64,000 nucleotides of DNA, from contig NZ_JAFBCY010000001.1 of NCBI RefSeq assembly GCF_016907975.1, positions 248,001-312,000 of the forward strand. Reading direction: 5' to 3'. This document shows, piece after piece, positions 48,656 to 58,488 of this stretch (the stretch's first letter is position 1; the number at the start of each line of letters is the position of its first letter). This DNA is from Methylopila capsulata. GTDB taxonomy: Bacteria; Pseudomonadota; Alphaproteobacteria; Rhizobiales; Methylopilaceae. Both the position numbers and the translations under genes were made by a program. The notes below the pieces were generated by a model. The model did not search any database, was not told where the DNA came from, and worked only from the letters and a program-made list of their open reading frames with translations.

Positions 48656-50146
48656 ATGGCCCAAGCCGATTCTCTCGCCCGCCGTCTGATGGACCCCGAG
48701 CCCGCCTACCGGCAGGCGCCGTCGAACGTCGAGGCGGAGCAGGCGCTGCTGGGCGCGCTGCTCGTGAACAACGACGCCTTCTGGCGCGTGTCCGACTTTC
48801 TGGAGCCGGGGCATTTCCACGAGGGCCTGCACCAGCGCATCTACGAGATCGTCACCAGCCTCGTCCGCGCCGGCAAGTCCGCGACCCCCGTCACCATCAA
48901 GACCTTCCTGCCGCAGGACCTCGACCTCGGCGGCATGACGACGCCGCAGTACCTCGCCCGGCTGGCGGCCGAGGCGACCACCGTCATCAACGCCGAGGAC
49001 TACGGACGCTCGATCTACGACCTCGCCATCCGCCGCTCGCTGATCGGCATTGGCGAAGAGCTCGTGAACGAGGCCTTCGACGCCGGCGTCGACGCCACCC
49101 CGCGCGACCAGATCGAGCAGGCCGAGCGCCGGCTGTTCGCCCTCGCCGAGACCGGCCGTTACGACGGCGGCTTCCAGCCGTTCGCGCAGGCGCTCGCGAC
49201 CGCCGTCGACATGGCGGCCGCCGCCTACAAGCGCGACGGCGGACTTTCGGGCGTCGCGACCGGCCTGACGGACCTCGACCGGCTGATGGGCGGCCTGCAG
49301 GCCTCCGACCTGATCATCCTCGCCGGACGCCCGGCGATGGGCAAAACCTCGCTCGTGACGAACATCGCCTACAACGTGGCGAGCGCCTACCAGGGCGAAC
49401 TGCAGCCCGACGGGCGCATGAAGACGATCAACGGCGGCGTCGTCGGCTTCTTCTCGCTGGAAATGTCGGCCGAGCAGCTCGCCACCCGAATCATCGCCGA
49501 GCAGGCCTCGATCTCGTCGTCCAAGATCCGCCGCGGCGACATTCTTGAGAGCGACTTCTTCAAGCTGACCGAAGCCGTCGCCGAGATGCAGCGCGTGCCG
49601 CTGTTCATCGACGAGACCGGCGGCCTGTCGATCGCCCAGCTCGCCGCCCGCGCCCGCAGGCTCAAGCGCTCCAAGGGCCTCGACCTCATGGTCGTCGACT
49701 ACCTCCAACTGCTCTCGGGCTCCGCCAAGAAGGGCGACAACCGGGTGCAGGAGATGACCGAGATCACGACCGGCATGAAGGCGCTCGCCAAGGAGCTGAA
49801 CGTGCCGATCATTGCGCTGTCCCAGCTCTCCCGCCAGGTCGAGAGCCGCGAGGACAAGCGCCCGCAGCTTTCCGACCTGCGTGAATCCGGCTCGATCGAA
49901 CAGGACGCCGACGTGGTGCTGTTCGTGTTCCGCGAAGAGTATTACGTGAAGAACAAGAAGCCCCGCGAAGGCACGCCCGAGTTCGACCAGTGGATGGCGG
50001 AGATGGAGAACGTCGCCGGCAAGGCCGAGGTCATCATCGGCAAGCAGCGCCACGGCCCGACCGGCTCCGTGCTGCTGCAGTTCGAGGCCGAGTTCACGCG
50101 CTTCGGCAATCTCGCCCAGCTCGATCATCTGCCGGACCAGATGTGA
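48656..50146 (+). CDS. dnaB: Replicative DNA helicase DnaB
   Basis: 496-residue hexameric helicase that unwinds DNA at the fork. The N-terminal DnaG-interacting domain starts near PSNVEAEQALLGALL. The RecA-like core carries Walker A (GRPAMGKTSL, about residue 223), a Walker B in LMVVDYLQLLSG and an SRQVESREDKRPQLSDLRESG segment. The ATG at 48656 gives a start matching homologues. Its 226-base upstream spacer has a near-CtrA pair TTAA-N6-TTAA, one base too short. alr follows by 19 bases. Confidence 0.97.
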   Translation: MAQADSLARRLMDPEPAYRQAPSNVEAEQALLGALLVNNDAFWRVSDFLEPGHFHEGLHQRIYEIVTSLVRAGKSATPVTIKTFLPQDLDLGGMTTPQYLARLAAEATTVINAEDYGRSIYDLAIRRSLIGIGEELVNEAFDAGVDATPRDQIEQAERRLFALAETGRYDGGFQPFAQALATAVDMAAAAYKRDGGLSGVATGLTDLDRLMGGLQASDLIILAGRPAMGKTSLVTNIAYNVASAYQGELQPDGRMKTINGGVVGFFSLEMSAEQLATRIIAEQASISSSKIRRGDILESDFFKLTEAVAEMQRVPLFIDETGGLSIAQLAARARRLKRSKGLDLMVVDYLQLLSGSAKKGDNRVQEMTEITTGMKALAKELNVPIIALSQLSRQVESREDKRPQLSDLRESGSIEQDADVVLFVFREEYYVKNKKPREGTPEFDQWMAEMENVAGKAEVIIGKQRHGPTGSVLLQFEAEFTRFGNLAQLDHLPDQM

Positions 50147-50165
50147 ACCCCACGGGTCGCGTGCG

Positions 50166-51272
50166 ATGAGCGAATCCTTCGCCGGCGGCCGGCTGACCAT
50201 CGATCTGGGGGCGCTCGCCGCCAACTGGAGCTTCCTCGCCCGGCTCGATCCCGCGTCCGAATGCGCCGCCGTGGTGAAGGCCGACGCCTATGGGATCGGC
50301 ATCGCCAAGGCCGCGCCGGCGCTGGCGCGCGCGGGCGCCAAGACCTTCTTCGTCGCGCATCTGTCCGAGGCGCGGGCGGTGCGCGACGCCGTCCCCGACG
50401 CGACAGTCTACGTGCTGAACGGCCTGCCCCCCGGCGCCTGCGATGCTTTCGCCGCGATCGACGCGCGCCCCGTGCTGGGCTGCGTCGACGAGATTCTGGA
50501 ATGGGCCGCCTTCCGCGCGGCGAGCGGCGCTCGCGGCCAGGCCGCGGTGCATGTCGACACGGGCATGACGCGGCTCGGGCTCGACCCGGCTCAGGCGCAC
50601 GACCTCCTTCCCCGCCTGCCCTTCACGCCGTCGCTCCTCATGAGCCACCTCGCCTGCGCCGACGAACCCGAGCGGCCCGAGACCGAACGCCAACGCGCCC
50701 TGTTCGCCGACCTCTGCGCGCAGGCGCCCGGCGTCCCGGCGAGCCTCGCGAACTCGGCCGGCACGCTTCTGCGGGAGACATCCGGCGGGGGGCTGGGTTT
50801 CCATCTCCGCCGGCCCGGCGTCGCGCTCTATGGCGCCAATCCCATCGCCGGGCGTCCCGCCGCGCTTCGACCCGTGGTGCGGCTGGAGGCCCGCGTGGCC
50901 CAGGTGCGGGAGGCGCCCGCCGGCGCCGTCGTCGGCTACGGCGGGGCCGAGCGCCTGCACCGGCGCACCAGGCTCGCGATCGTGTCGGTCGGCTACGCCG
51001 ACGGCGTCCTTCGCGCCGGCGGCTCGGAGGACGGCGCGCCCGGCGCCGCGGCGGCGGTCGGCGGCGTGCCCTGCCCCTATGTGGGCCGCATATCGATGGA
51101 CCTCATCGCGATCGACGTCACCGACGCCCCAGAGACGGTCGCCCGCGGCGGGTGGGTCGAGATCCTCGGCGACACGATCGGCGTCGACGCCCTCGCCCGC
51201 GCCTGCGGAACGATCGGCTACGAGGTGCTGACAGGGTCGGGGCGGCGGCACGAGCGGCGGTACGTGAGCTGA
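50166..51272 (+). CDS. alr: Alanine racemase
   Basis: 368-residue PLP enzyme that makes D-alanine for peptidoglycan. PLP is bound by Lys in VVKADAYGIG (about residue 38), which differs slightly from the usual KADAYGxG. The other domain shows HVDTGMTRLG, GFHLRRPGVALYG and VGRISMDLIAID. It is followed by the parDE module, whose promoter lies 13 bases after the stop. Confidence 0.93.
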   Translation: MSESFAGGRLTIDLGALAANWSFLARLDPASECAAVVKADAYGIGIAKAAPALARAGAKTFFVAHLSEARAVRDAVPDATVYVLNGLPPGACDAFAAIDARPVLGCVDEILEWAAFRAASGARGQAAVHVDTGMTRLGLDPAQAHDLLPRLPFTPSLLMSHLACADEPERPETERQRALFADLCAQAPGVPASLANSAGTLLRETSGGGLGFHLRRPGVALYGANPIAGRPAALRPVVRLEARVAQVREAPAGAVVGYGGAERLHRRTRLAIVSVGYADGVLRAGGSEDGAPGAAAAVGGVPCPYVGRISMDLIAIDVTDAPETVARGGWVEILGDTIGVDALARACGTIGYEVLTGSGRRHERRYVS

Positions 51273-51284
51273 GCTTCACTGGCG

Positions 51285-51313
51285 TTGACTGAGATTGGCG
51301 CGATCGCCATTAT
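51285..51313 (+). promoter_or_regulatory. Candidate promoter of parDE
   Basis: TTGACT, a 17-base spacer and CATTAT lie just after the alr stop, close to the consensus. The predicted start is about 20 bases before parD, so the module carries its own promoter rather than depending on alr. Confidence 0.55.
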
Positions 51314-51326
51314 TAACAGTTGATAA
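51310..51326 (+). promoter_or_regulatory. Candidate ParD operator
   Basis: TTATTAAC-A-GTTGATAA is an 8+1+8 inverted repeat with one mismatch that overlaps the -10. An exact palindrome GCGATCGC lies just upstream. This is the arrangement expected for ribbon-helix-helix autoregulation. Confidence 0.45.
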
Positions 51327-51341
51327 CGCAGGGAGTTCGAC

Positions 51342-51620
51342 ATGCCGTCCAGCTTCGCTCTTGGAGAGCATTTCGAAGGCTTCATCCGGTCCATGGTCGC
51401 CTCTGGCCGCTACAACAACGCAAGCGAGGTGGTGCGCGAGGGCCTGCGGGCGCTTGAGGACCGCGAACTCGTGCGGGCGAAGGACCAGGCGGAACTCGAT
51501 GCGTTCTTGGCCGAGAGTTTCGATGACATCGAGGCCGGACGGGTCCGCCCGGCGGAAGAGGTGTTTGACGAGATCCTTCACGAAGTGCGTGAACGCCGCG
51601 GCTTTACCTCTGCCGAATGA
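51342..51620 (+). CDS. parD: ParD-family antitoxin
   Basis: 92-residue ribbon-helix-helix antitoxin. The N-terminal strand and helices ([40 protein letters not shown], of which [14 protein letters not shown] is characteristic) bind DNA. The acidic C-terminus neutralises the toxin. GGGAG lies six bases ahead of the ATG, and the stop overlaps the toxin start by 4 bases. Confidence 0.92.
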   Translation: MPSSFALGEHFEGFIRSMVASGRYNNASEVVREGLRALEDRELVRAKDQAELDAFLAESFDDIEAGRVRPAEEVFDEILHEVRERRGFTSAE

Positions 51621-51904
51621 AGGTCATTGTCACCGGACAGGCCGAGGCGGAGATCCGGGCGATCGGAGCGCATATCGGACGCGATGATGCGCTGGCGGCC
51701 GAACGATGGGTCATCGCGACCACCGAGCTGTGCCTCAGTCTTCGCGACAACGTCGAGCGCGCGCCTGTGGTCGGCCATCGCCGCGGCGTCGCAATCAGGC
51801 GTCTCGTTCACGGCAGTTATCTCGTTATCTACTCGGTGCGCGGCGACACCGTGCGAATCCATCGCGTGACGCAACGGCGCACGAAGCCCGAACGCTTTGC
51901 TTAA
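51617..51904 (+). CDS. parE: ParE/RelE-superfamily toxin
   Basis: 95-residue toxin. It starts [27 protein letters not shown], and the C-terminal core has [34 protein letters not shown], the usual ParE pattern. ParE toxins of this type poison DNA gyrase. It is translated with the antitoxin by overlap and is followed by radA after 18 bases. Confidence 0.9.
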   Translation: MKVIVTGQAEAEIRAIGAHIGRDDALAAERWVIATTELCLSLRDNVERAPVVGHRRGVAIRRLVHGSYLVIYSVRGDTVRIHRVTQRRTKPERFA

Positions 51905-51922
51905 AGGCATCCTGTCCATCTG

Positions 51923-53338
51923 ATGGCCCGATCAAAACCCTCTTTCGTCTGCCAGGCCTGCGGCGCGGTGTCTTCGCGGTGGCAGGGGAAGTGCGAGGCC
52001 TGCGGGGCCTGGAACTCGATCGTCGAGGAGGCCGCAGCCGCGCCGCTGCCGGGCGGCGGGTCGTCAACGGCCGCACGCGCTTTGGGCAAGGGGCGGATCG
52101 TCGTGCTCGAAGGCCTGTCCGGCGCGACCGATGAGGCGCCGCGCCTCGTGTCGGGCCTCGGCGAACTGGACCGCGTCACCGGCGGCGGCTTCGTGCACGG
52201 GTCGGTGCTGCTGCTCGGCGGCGAGCCCGGCATCGGCAAGTCCACGCTGCTGCTGCAGGCGAGCGCGGCGCTGGCGAACGCCGGACATCGCGTCGTCTAC
52301 GTCTCGGGCGAAGAGGCGCCGGCGCAGGTGCGAATGCGCGCCCAGAGGCTCGGCCTGCACGAGGCGCCGGTCGCGCTCGCGGCCGAGACCAACGTCGAGG
52401 ACATCCTCGCTACGCTGAAGAACGGCGAGACGCCGAAGCTCGTCATCATCGATTCGATCCAGACGCTCTGGACCGGCCAGGTCGAATCCGCGCCGGGCAC
52501 GGTCACCCAGGTGCGCGCGGCGGCGCAGGCGATGATCCGCTACGCCAAGACCACGGGCGCCTGCGTCATCCTGGTCGGCCACGTCACCAAGGACGGCCAG
52601 ATCGCCGGCCCCCGCGTCGTCGAGCACATGGTCGACGCGGTGCTGTCGTTCGAGGGCGATTCGGGCCGCGACTTCCGCATCCTCCGCGCCCAGAAGAACC
52701 GCTTCGGCCCGACCGACGAGATCGGCGTCTTCGCCATGACCGGCGACGGGCTGGAGGAGGTGACGAACCCCTCGGCCCTGTTCCTCGGCGACCGGGAGCC
52801 CGACGCGCCCGGCACCGCGGTGCTCGCGGGGCTCGAAGGCTCGCGCCCGATCCTCGTCGAGATCCAGGCGCTGGTGGTGCCGACCAGCCTCGGCACGCCG
52901 CGGCGCGCCGTCGTCGGCTGGGACGGGCCGCGCCTCGCCATGGTGCTCGCGGTGCTGGAGGCGCGCTGCGGCGTCCGCCTCGGCAGCCACGACGTGCACC
53001 TCGCGGTCGCGGGCGGCATGCGCGTGCAGGAGCCGGCCGCCGACCTCGCCGTCGCGGCCGCCCTGGTGTCCTCGCTGATGGGGACGGCGCTGCCGGTCGA
53101 CGCGGTGTTCTTCGGAGAGATCGGCCTCACCGGCGCGGTGCGACCGGTGTCCCACCCGGGGCCGCGGCTGCGGGAGGCGGCGCGCCTCGGCTTCACCCGC
53201 GCGGTCCTGCCGGCCGCGGCCGCCGACGCCGCGACCGACGCGGGCGTCTCGCCGATCGCCGTTCCCGCGCTCGACGCGCTCGTGGCCCGCTTGGCCGCGC
53301 GGGCTGATGCGCAGCAAGGTCGCATCAAAGGCGCGTGA
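51923..53338 (+). CDS. radA: DNA repair protein RadA
   Basis: 471-residue protein that aids branch migration and recombination repair. A C4 zinc finger (CQACGAVSSRWQGKCEACGAWNS, about residues 10-32) precedes the RecA-like ATPase with Walker A GGEPGIGKSTLL (about 95-106) and the KNRFG motif, then a Lon-protease-like C-terminal domain. The usual ribosome-binding site is weak (AAAGG at 15 bases). The parDE insertion separates it from alr. Confidence 0.95.
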   Translation: MARSKPSFVCQACGAVSSRWQGKCEACGAWNSIVEEAAAAPLPGGGSSTAARALGKGRIVVLEGLSGATDEAPRLVSGLGELDRVTGGGFVHGSVLLLGGEPGIGKSTLLLQASAALANAGHRVVYVSGEEAPAQVRMRAQRLGLHEAPVALAAETNVEDILATLKNGETPKLVIIDSIQTLWTGQVESAPGTVTQVRAAAQAMIRYAKTTGACVILVGHVTKDGQIAGPRVVEHMVDAVLSFEGDSGRDFRILRAQKNRFGPTDEIGVFAMTGDGLEEVTNPSALFLGDREPDAPGTAVLAGLEGSRPILVEIQALVVPTSLGTPRRAVVGWDGPRLAMVLAVLEARCGVRLGSHDVHLAVAGGMRVQEPAADLAVAAALVSSLMGTALPVDAVFFGEIGLTGAVRPVSHPGPRLREAARLGFTRAVLPAAAADAATDAGVSPIAVPALDALVARLAARADAQQGRIKGA

Positions 53339-53363
53339 CGCGGCAAGGCGCCCGCTGTATAGA
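53335..53363 (+). promoter_or_regulatory. Weak candidate promoter for cvpA-purF
   Basis: GTGACG, a 17-base spacer and TATAGA overlap the radA stop. The -35 is imperfect. It would give a leader of about 58 bases before cvpA. Confidence 0.3.
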
Positions 53364-53427
53364 GGGCGCGCGCCCCGCCCGAAGGTGGTATCCCGCACAT
53401 GATCCCGAGTCAGGCTCGATCGCGTAG

Positions 53428-54096
53428 ATGACAATCACCCTGCTCGACGTCGTGCTGATCGCCGTGATGCTGATCTCGGCGGGCCTCGCCATGGTGCGCG
53501 GCGTCACCCGCGAAGTGCTGGCGATCGCCTCCTGGGTCGCGGCCACCGCGGCCACCATCTATTTCTTCGAGCCGGCGCGGACGCTCGCCCGCGAGCACAT
53601 CAAGTTCAACCCGCCGCAGATCGCCGACGTGGTCGCCGCCGGCGGAATCTTCGTCGTCACCCTGCTCGTCGTGTCCTTCATCACGATGAAGATCTCCGAC
53701 GCGATCCTCGACAGCCGGATCGGTCCGCTCGACCGCACGCTCGGCTTCGTCTTCGGCGCGGCCCGCGGGCTGCTGCTGGTGGTGATCGCGTTCCTGTTCT
53801 TCACCTGGCTGGTGCCCGAGAAGGGTCAGCCGGAGTGGTTCCGCACCGCGGGGTCGAAGCCCATCCTGCAGAGCGCAGGAGACCAGCTTCTCGCGCTGTT
53901 GCCGGACGATCCCGAGAGCACCATCTTGCAGAAACTCAAGCGGCGCGACGGCGAAGGCGGCGACGCGGCGAATCCCGCCGCGCCTGCGACGCCGGACTCG
54001 GCGCCGCCGGCGGACGACGGCCCGGCTGGGCCGAGCACTCAGGATCGGCAGGGACTGCAGAACCTGCTCGACAGGAACGGCCGTCCGAGCCAGTGA
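53428..54096 (+). CDS. CvpA family membrane protein
   Basis: 222-residue inner-membrane protein with four predicted helices (ITLLDVVLIAVMLISAGLAMVRG at the N-terminus, IASWVAATAATIYFF, IFVVTLLVVSFITMKI, LLLVVIAFLFFTWLV). The family, first linked to colicin V production, is found next to purF in many Proteobacteria and has no agreed role. The C-terminus is Pro/Ala-rich and hydrophilic. Confidence 0.88.
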   Translation: MTITLLDVVLIAVMLISAGLAMVRGVTREVLAIASWVAATAATIYFFEPARTLAREHIKFNPPQIADVVAAGGIFVVTLLVVSFITMKISDAILDSRIGPLDRTLGFVFGAARGLLLVVIAFLFFTWLVPEKGQPEWFRTAGSKPILQSAGDQLLALLPDDPESTILQKLKRRDGEGGDAANPAAPATPDSAPPADDGPAGPSTQDRQGLQNLLDRNGRPSQ

Positions 54097-54162
54097 CGCT
54101 CGCGCGCGGCTCGCGCGGCCGGATGCGAGAGGCGACAGTCGCGCCTCAGGGAGACGAACGTC

Positions 54163-55650
<1,488 letters not shown>

Positions 55651-55676
55651 GGCCGGCTCGCCGCCTCACTCGATCT

Positions 55677-55770
55677 CGCCGTCGTCCTCCGGCTTGACCG
55701 GAGGACCCACCTCAGACGTAGAGCTTCACGTCGGCAGTGGATGGTCCGGTCGAGCCGGACCATGACGGCG
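55677..55770 (+). repeat. 94-bp fold-back repeat, family A copy 2
   Basis: Terminal inverted repeats CGCCGTC/GACGGCG enclose two perfect hairpins: GTCCTCCGG/CCGGAGGAC and ATGGTCCGG/CCGGACCAT. The core CCAC...ACGTmGAGCT...ACGTCG...GTGGA is shared with the copy at 8263-8357, which has the same ends and almost the same length. Confidence 0.65.
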
Positions 55771-55897
55771 GCGGTGAACTGTCTGCCGCGCGCGATCGCA
55801 CGGGTTCTTTTCCCCGGCGACCTGCGGTAAGTGACCGACCTCAGGGCCGGACGCGAACGTCCGGCTCGGACGCCAGCTCCGATCGGACCGACAGCTC

Positions 55898-56644
55898 ATG
55901 AGCGAAAAACCCCTCGCCGGCCGCGTCGCTGTGGTCACCGGCGCCTCCCGCGGCATCGGCTACGCGACGGCGCTCGCGCTGGCCGAGGCCGGCGCCCATG
56001 TGGTCGCGACCGCGCGCACGCAGGGCGGGCTCGAGGAGCTGGACGACGCGATCAAGGCCGTCGGCGGCCAGGCGACGCTGGCCCCCTTCCCGATCGACGA
56101 CTTCGACGCCATCGACCGGCTGGGCGGCGCGCTCTACCAGCGGTTTGGGAAGCTCGACGCGCTGGTGGCGAACGCGGGCCAGCTCGGCCCCCTGACGCCG
56201 CTCGGTCATGTCGAGCCGAAGGACTGGGACAAGATCGTCGCGGTCAACCTCACCGCGAACTGGCGGCTGATCCGCTCGCTCGATCCGCTGCTGCGGGCGT
56301 CCGACGCCGGGAGGGCCGTGTTCCTGACCTCTGGCGTGGTGCACAAGGACCGCGCCTATTGGGGCCCCTACGCGGTCACCAAGGCCGGCGTCGAGGCTCT
56401 CGCCCGCTCCTACGCGGCCGAGACGCGCACCAACACGCCGGTGAAGGTGACGCTTGTGAACCCCGGGCCGTTGCGCACCAAGATGCGCGCGAGCGCCATG
56501 CCGAGCGAAGACCCCGCGACCCTGCGCACGCCGGCGGAGCTCGCCCCCAAGATCGTCGGGCTCTGCCTGCCGAGCTTCACGGAGACCGGCAAGCTCTACG
56601 ATTTCCCGACGGACGCGCTGCAGAGCTTCCGCGCGCCTGAGTGA
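55898..56644 (+). CDS. Short-chain dehydrogenase/reductase (SDR)
   Basis: 248-residue NAD(P)-dependent oxidoreductase. It shows TGASRGIGYATALA (about residues 15-28), NAGQLGPLTPL (about 91), the Ser in FLTSGVV and the YAVTKAG Tyr/Lys (about 156). The family is too broad for a substrate. It follows purF in the usual order I recall for Rhizobiales, after the repeat, and is closed by a strong terminator. Confidence 0.87.
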   Translation: MSEKPLAGRVAVVTGASRGIGYATALALAEAGAHVVATARTQGGLEELDDAIKAVGGQATLAPFPIDDFDAIDRLGGALYQRFGKLDALVANAGQLGPLTPLGHVEPKDWDKIVAVNLTANWRLIRSLDPLLRASDAGRAVFLTSGVVHKDRAYWGPYAVTKAGVEALARSYAAETRTNTPVKVTLVNPGPLRTKMRASAMPSEDPATLRTPAELAPKIVGLCLPSFTETGKLYDFPTDALQSFRAPE

Positions 56645-56660
56645 CGCCGTGCGGGGTCGA

Positions 56661-56687
56661 AACGCCCGCCTCTCGGCGGGCGTTTCG
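56661..56687 (+). terminator. Rho-independent terminator after the SDR gene
   Basis: A perfect 10-bp stem AACGCCCGCC/GGCGGGCGTT with a TCTC loop and a short TTC tail, 17 bases after the stop. On the minus strand it is followed by TTTCG, so it may also serve the convergent xox cluster. Confidence 0.8.
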
Positions 56688-56794
56688 AAGCATGTGCCCC
56701 GCTCAAACGGTCCATGTCCCGTTTTTGACGAACGGGCTTTGCGCCCTCGTCTCCAAGAACGCAGGCCCGCGTTTATATGGCGGAAGCGACTGCT

Positions 56795-57466
56795 CTACTG
56801 CGGAGCGGTCGGGCTGGTCGCGTCGAGCCGATAGGGCGTGGCCGGCTCCAGCGGCAGCCTCGCGGCGTCCCAGCCGTCCGTCCCTTCGGGATACCAGCCG
56901 ACGTCCGAATAGCCCCACTCCATCGCCCGCTTGGCGGCGTTCCATGACATCCAGCAGGCGGCCCGGCAGTAGAAAGCGATGGGTTTCGCCTTGTCGCCGC
57001 CGGTGAGGGCCGTCAGGCTGTCGGCGAAAAACCGGTTCATGTCGGGCGGGAGCTTGCCGTAGCCCACGTTCACCAGCCACGGCGTGCCCGGAATGTGGTC
57101 GCGCGCGTGGTCGCGCCAGATCGTGCCGGCGGGCAGGTTCGCGGGCTTCTCCGGCCGGGGCATGACGTCGATCAGAAGCATCGATTTGTCGCGCCAGGCC
57201 GCCTCCGCCATCGCGGTGTCGAGGACGCGGGCGCCCGCCAGAGTCGCGGGCGTCGGGCTGCGGTAGCCCTCCATCCGGTAGTCCGAGGGCTCGGGCGGCG
57301 TCGGACCGGTGATCGCGTCCTCCGCCGCCGGAGCGGCAGCGGCGGGCTCCGGCCATCCCAGGCCCGCGAGGCACAACAGGGCGGAACCGACCACGGCGAG
57401 ACCGAGAGCAGCGCGCCTCGCTGCGCGCCCCGCCCCGCCGTCCAGTTCCACGACCGCGCCTCCCAT
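56795..57466 (-). CDS. PQQ-associated CxxxCW-motif periplasmic protein
   Basis: 223-residue exported protein of the family named for a CXXCW motif and found with PQQ-dependent dehydrogenases. An N-terminal hydrophobic signal (ALGLAVVGSALLCLAGLGW) precedes a rhodanese-like domain (about residues 95-215) with the active-site-like YCRAACWMSWNAAKRA. Family members are thought to support quinoprotein function, but no reaction is proven. The ATG is preceded by GAGG that overlaps the xoxJ stop (spacing 9). It is last of the cluster. Confidence 0.83.
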   Translation of the reverse strand: MGGAVVELDGGAGRAARRAALGLAVVGSALLCLAGLGWPEPAAAAPAAEDAITGPTPPEPSDYRMEGYRSPTPATLAGARVLDTAMAEAAWRDKSMLLIDVMPRPEKPANLPAGTIWRDHARDHIPGTPWLVNVGYGKLPPDMNRFFADSLTALTGGDKAKPIAFYCRAACWMSWNAAKRAMEWGYSDVGWYPEGTDGWDAARLPLEPATPYRLDATSPTAPQ

Positions 57467-57477
57467 GCCGGCGCGCC

Positions 57478-58341
57478 TCAACGCGCCGCGGTGATCGGCT
57501 TGTCCTGCTCGTCGAGCAGCGGCACGCCGTAGTCCAGCAGGATCTTGTTGATCTCGTCCTGGTGCTTGGCGATGAACTCGTTCAGCCGGTGCTTCCAGTT
57601 CAGCTCGTTCGGCCGGATGCCCATCGTGATGCGATAGGTCATCGGCGGCTGTCCCGGCTCCTTGACCAGCGGCACCACGTTGTACTTGCCCTCGCCCTTC
57701 ACGGTCGCGAAGTAGCCGCCGATCGGGCCCCAGAGGATCCCGCCATCGATCTCTCCGGCGTCGATGTCCCGCAGCATCTGCTCGGCGGGCGAATCGAAGC
57801 GCCGGTCCACCATGAGCGAATAGGGCCGCGCGCGGACGATCAGCCCGTCGCGCACCATGTGGCTCGCCGGCGCCGTGCCGGCGATGACGCCGAGGCGGGT
57901 GTCCTTGACCTTGGGATCGGTCAGGGCGTCGACGCCGTCGAGCGCGCCGCCTTTCTTGGAGATCAGCACCCAGGCGGATTTGAAATAGGGGTTGGTGTTG
58001 AGCACAGGATCGCCGGCGGCGACGAAGCCCATCACCACGTCGCAGCGCTTGCTGCCGAGCGTCATGCGGTAGAAGCCGGTCGCCTGCGGGAACCACGTGT
58101 AGTCCACCGGCACGCCGAGGTCCTTCGCGAGCAGATCGGCCAGCTTGTTCTCGAAGCCTTCGCCCTTTTCGTTCGACAGCGGCATGTCCGCCGGATCGGC
58201 GCAGACGCGGAGCGTCGCGCGGTTGACGAGGTCGGAGGTCTGGGCCGCGGCGGGCCCGCTGAGGCCGGCCGCGAGGGCCGCGGCCGCGAAGCTCAAGCTG
58301 AGAAACGGCGTCGAAACGAGACGTCGACCGAAAGACTCCAT
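57478..58341 (-). CDS. xoxJ: XoxJ-type periplasmic substrate-binding-like protein
   Basis: 287-residue periplasmic protein of the solute-binding fold, specifically the class associated with quinoprotein dehydrogenases (MxaJ/XoxJ). A signal peptide (STPFLSLSFAAAALAAGLSGPAAA) precedes TLRVCADPADMPLSNEKGEGFENKLADLLAKDLGV. XoxJ is thought to aid activation or maturation of XoxF. The ATG at 58341 is preferred because GGAAGG lies 9 bases before it, while an ATG three codons upstream sits directly on that site. A strong hairpin separates it from xoxF. Confidence 0.92.
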   Translation of the reverse strand: MESFGRRLVSTPFLSLSFAAAALAAGLSGPAAAQTSDLVNRATLRVCADPADMPLSNEKGEGFENKLADLLAKDLGVPVDYTWFPQATGFYRMTLGSKRCDVVMGFVAAGDPVLNTNPYFKSAWVLISKKGGALDGVDALTDPKVKDTRLGVIAGTAPASHMVRDGLIVRARPYSLMVDRRFDSPAEQMLRDIDAGEIDGGILWGPIGGYFATVKGEGKYNVVPLVKEPGQPPMTYRITMGIRPNELNWKHRLNEFIAKHQDEINKILLDYGVPLLDEQDKPITAAR

Positions 58342-58418
58342 GAGGCGCATCCTTCCGCTGTGCGCCGTATTCGGCGCCAGTCTTTATGATCTTCTTAAGT
58401 TCAGCTCCAAATACGGAA

Positions 58419-58453
58419 GGGCCCGGCCACTGGATCAACCAATGGCCGGGCCC
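58419..58453 (-). promoter_or_regulatory. Intercistronic hairpin between xoxF and xoxJ
   Basis: GGGCCCGGCCACTGG/CCAATGGCCGGGCCC forms a 15-bp stem with one mismatch and an ATCAA loop. On the coding (minus) strand it is followed by TTCCGTATTTGG, not a good T-tract; the TTTTT lies on the far (plus) side. It is better read as a 3' stabiliser or partial terminator than as a full stop. A second small palindrome ACGACC-TGA-GGTCGT lies next to the xoxF stop. Confidence 0.6.
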
Positions 58454-58488
58454 CCGATTTTTAGTACGACCTGAGGTCGTCCGTCAGC

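Noticed and set aside
51930-52060. Antisense frames over the start of radA as part of the parDE module
   Set aside because: No ribosome-binding site and no toxin or antitoxin motif; radA begins 18 bases after parE with an intact zinc finger.
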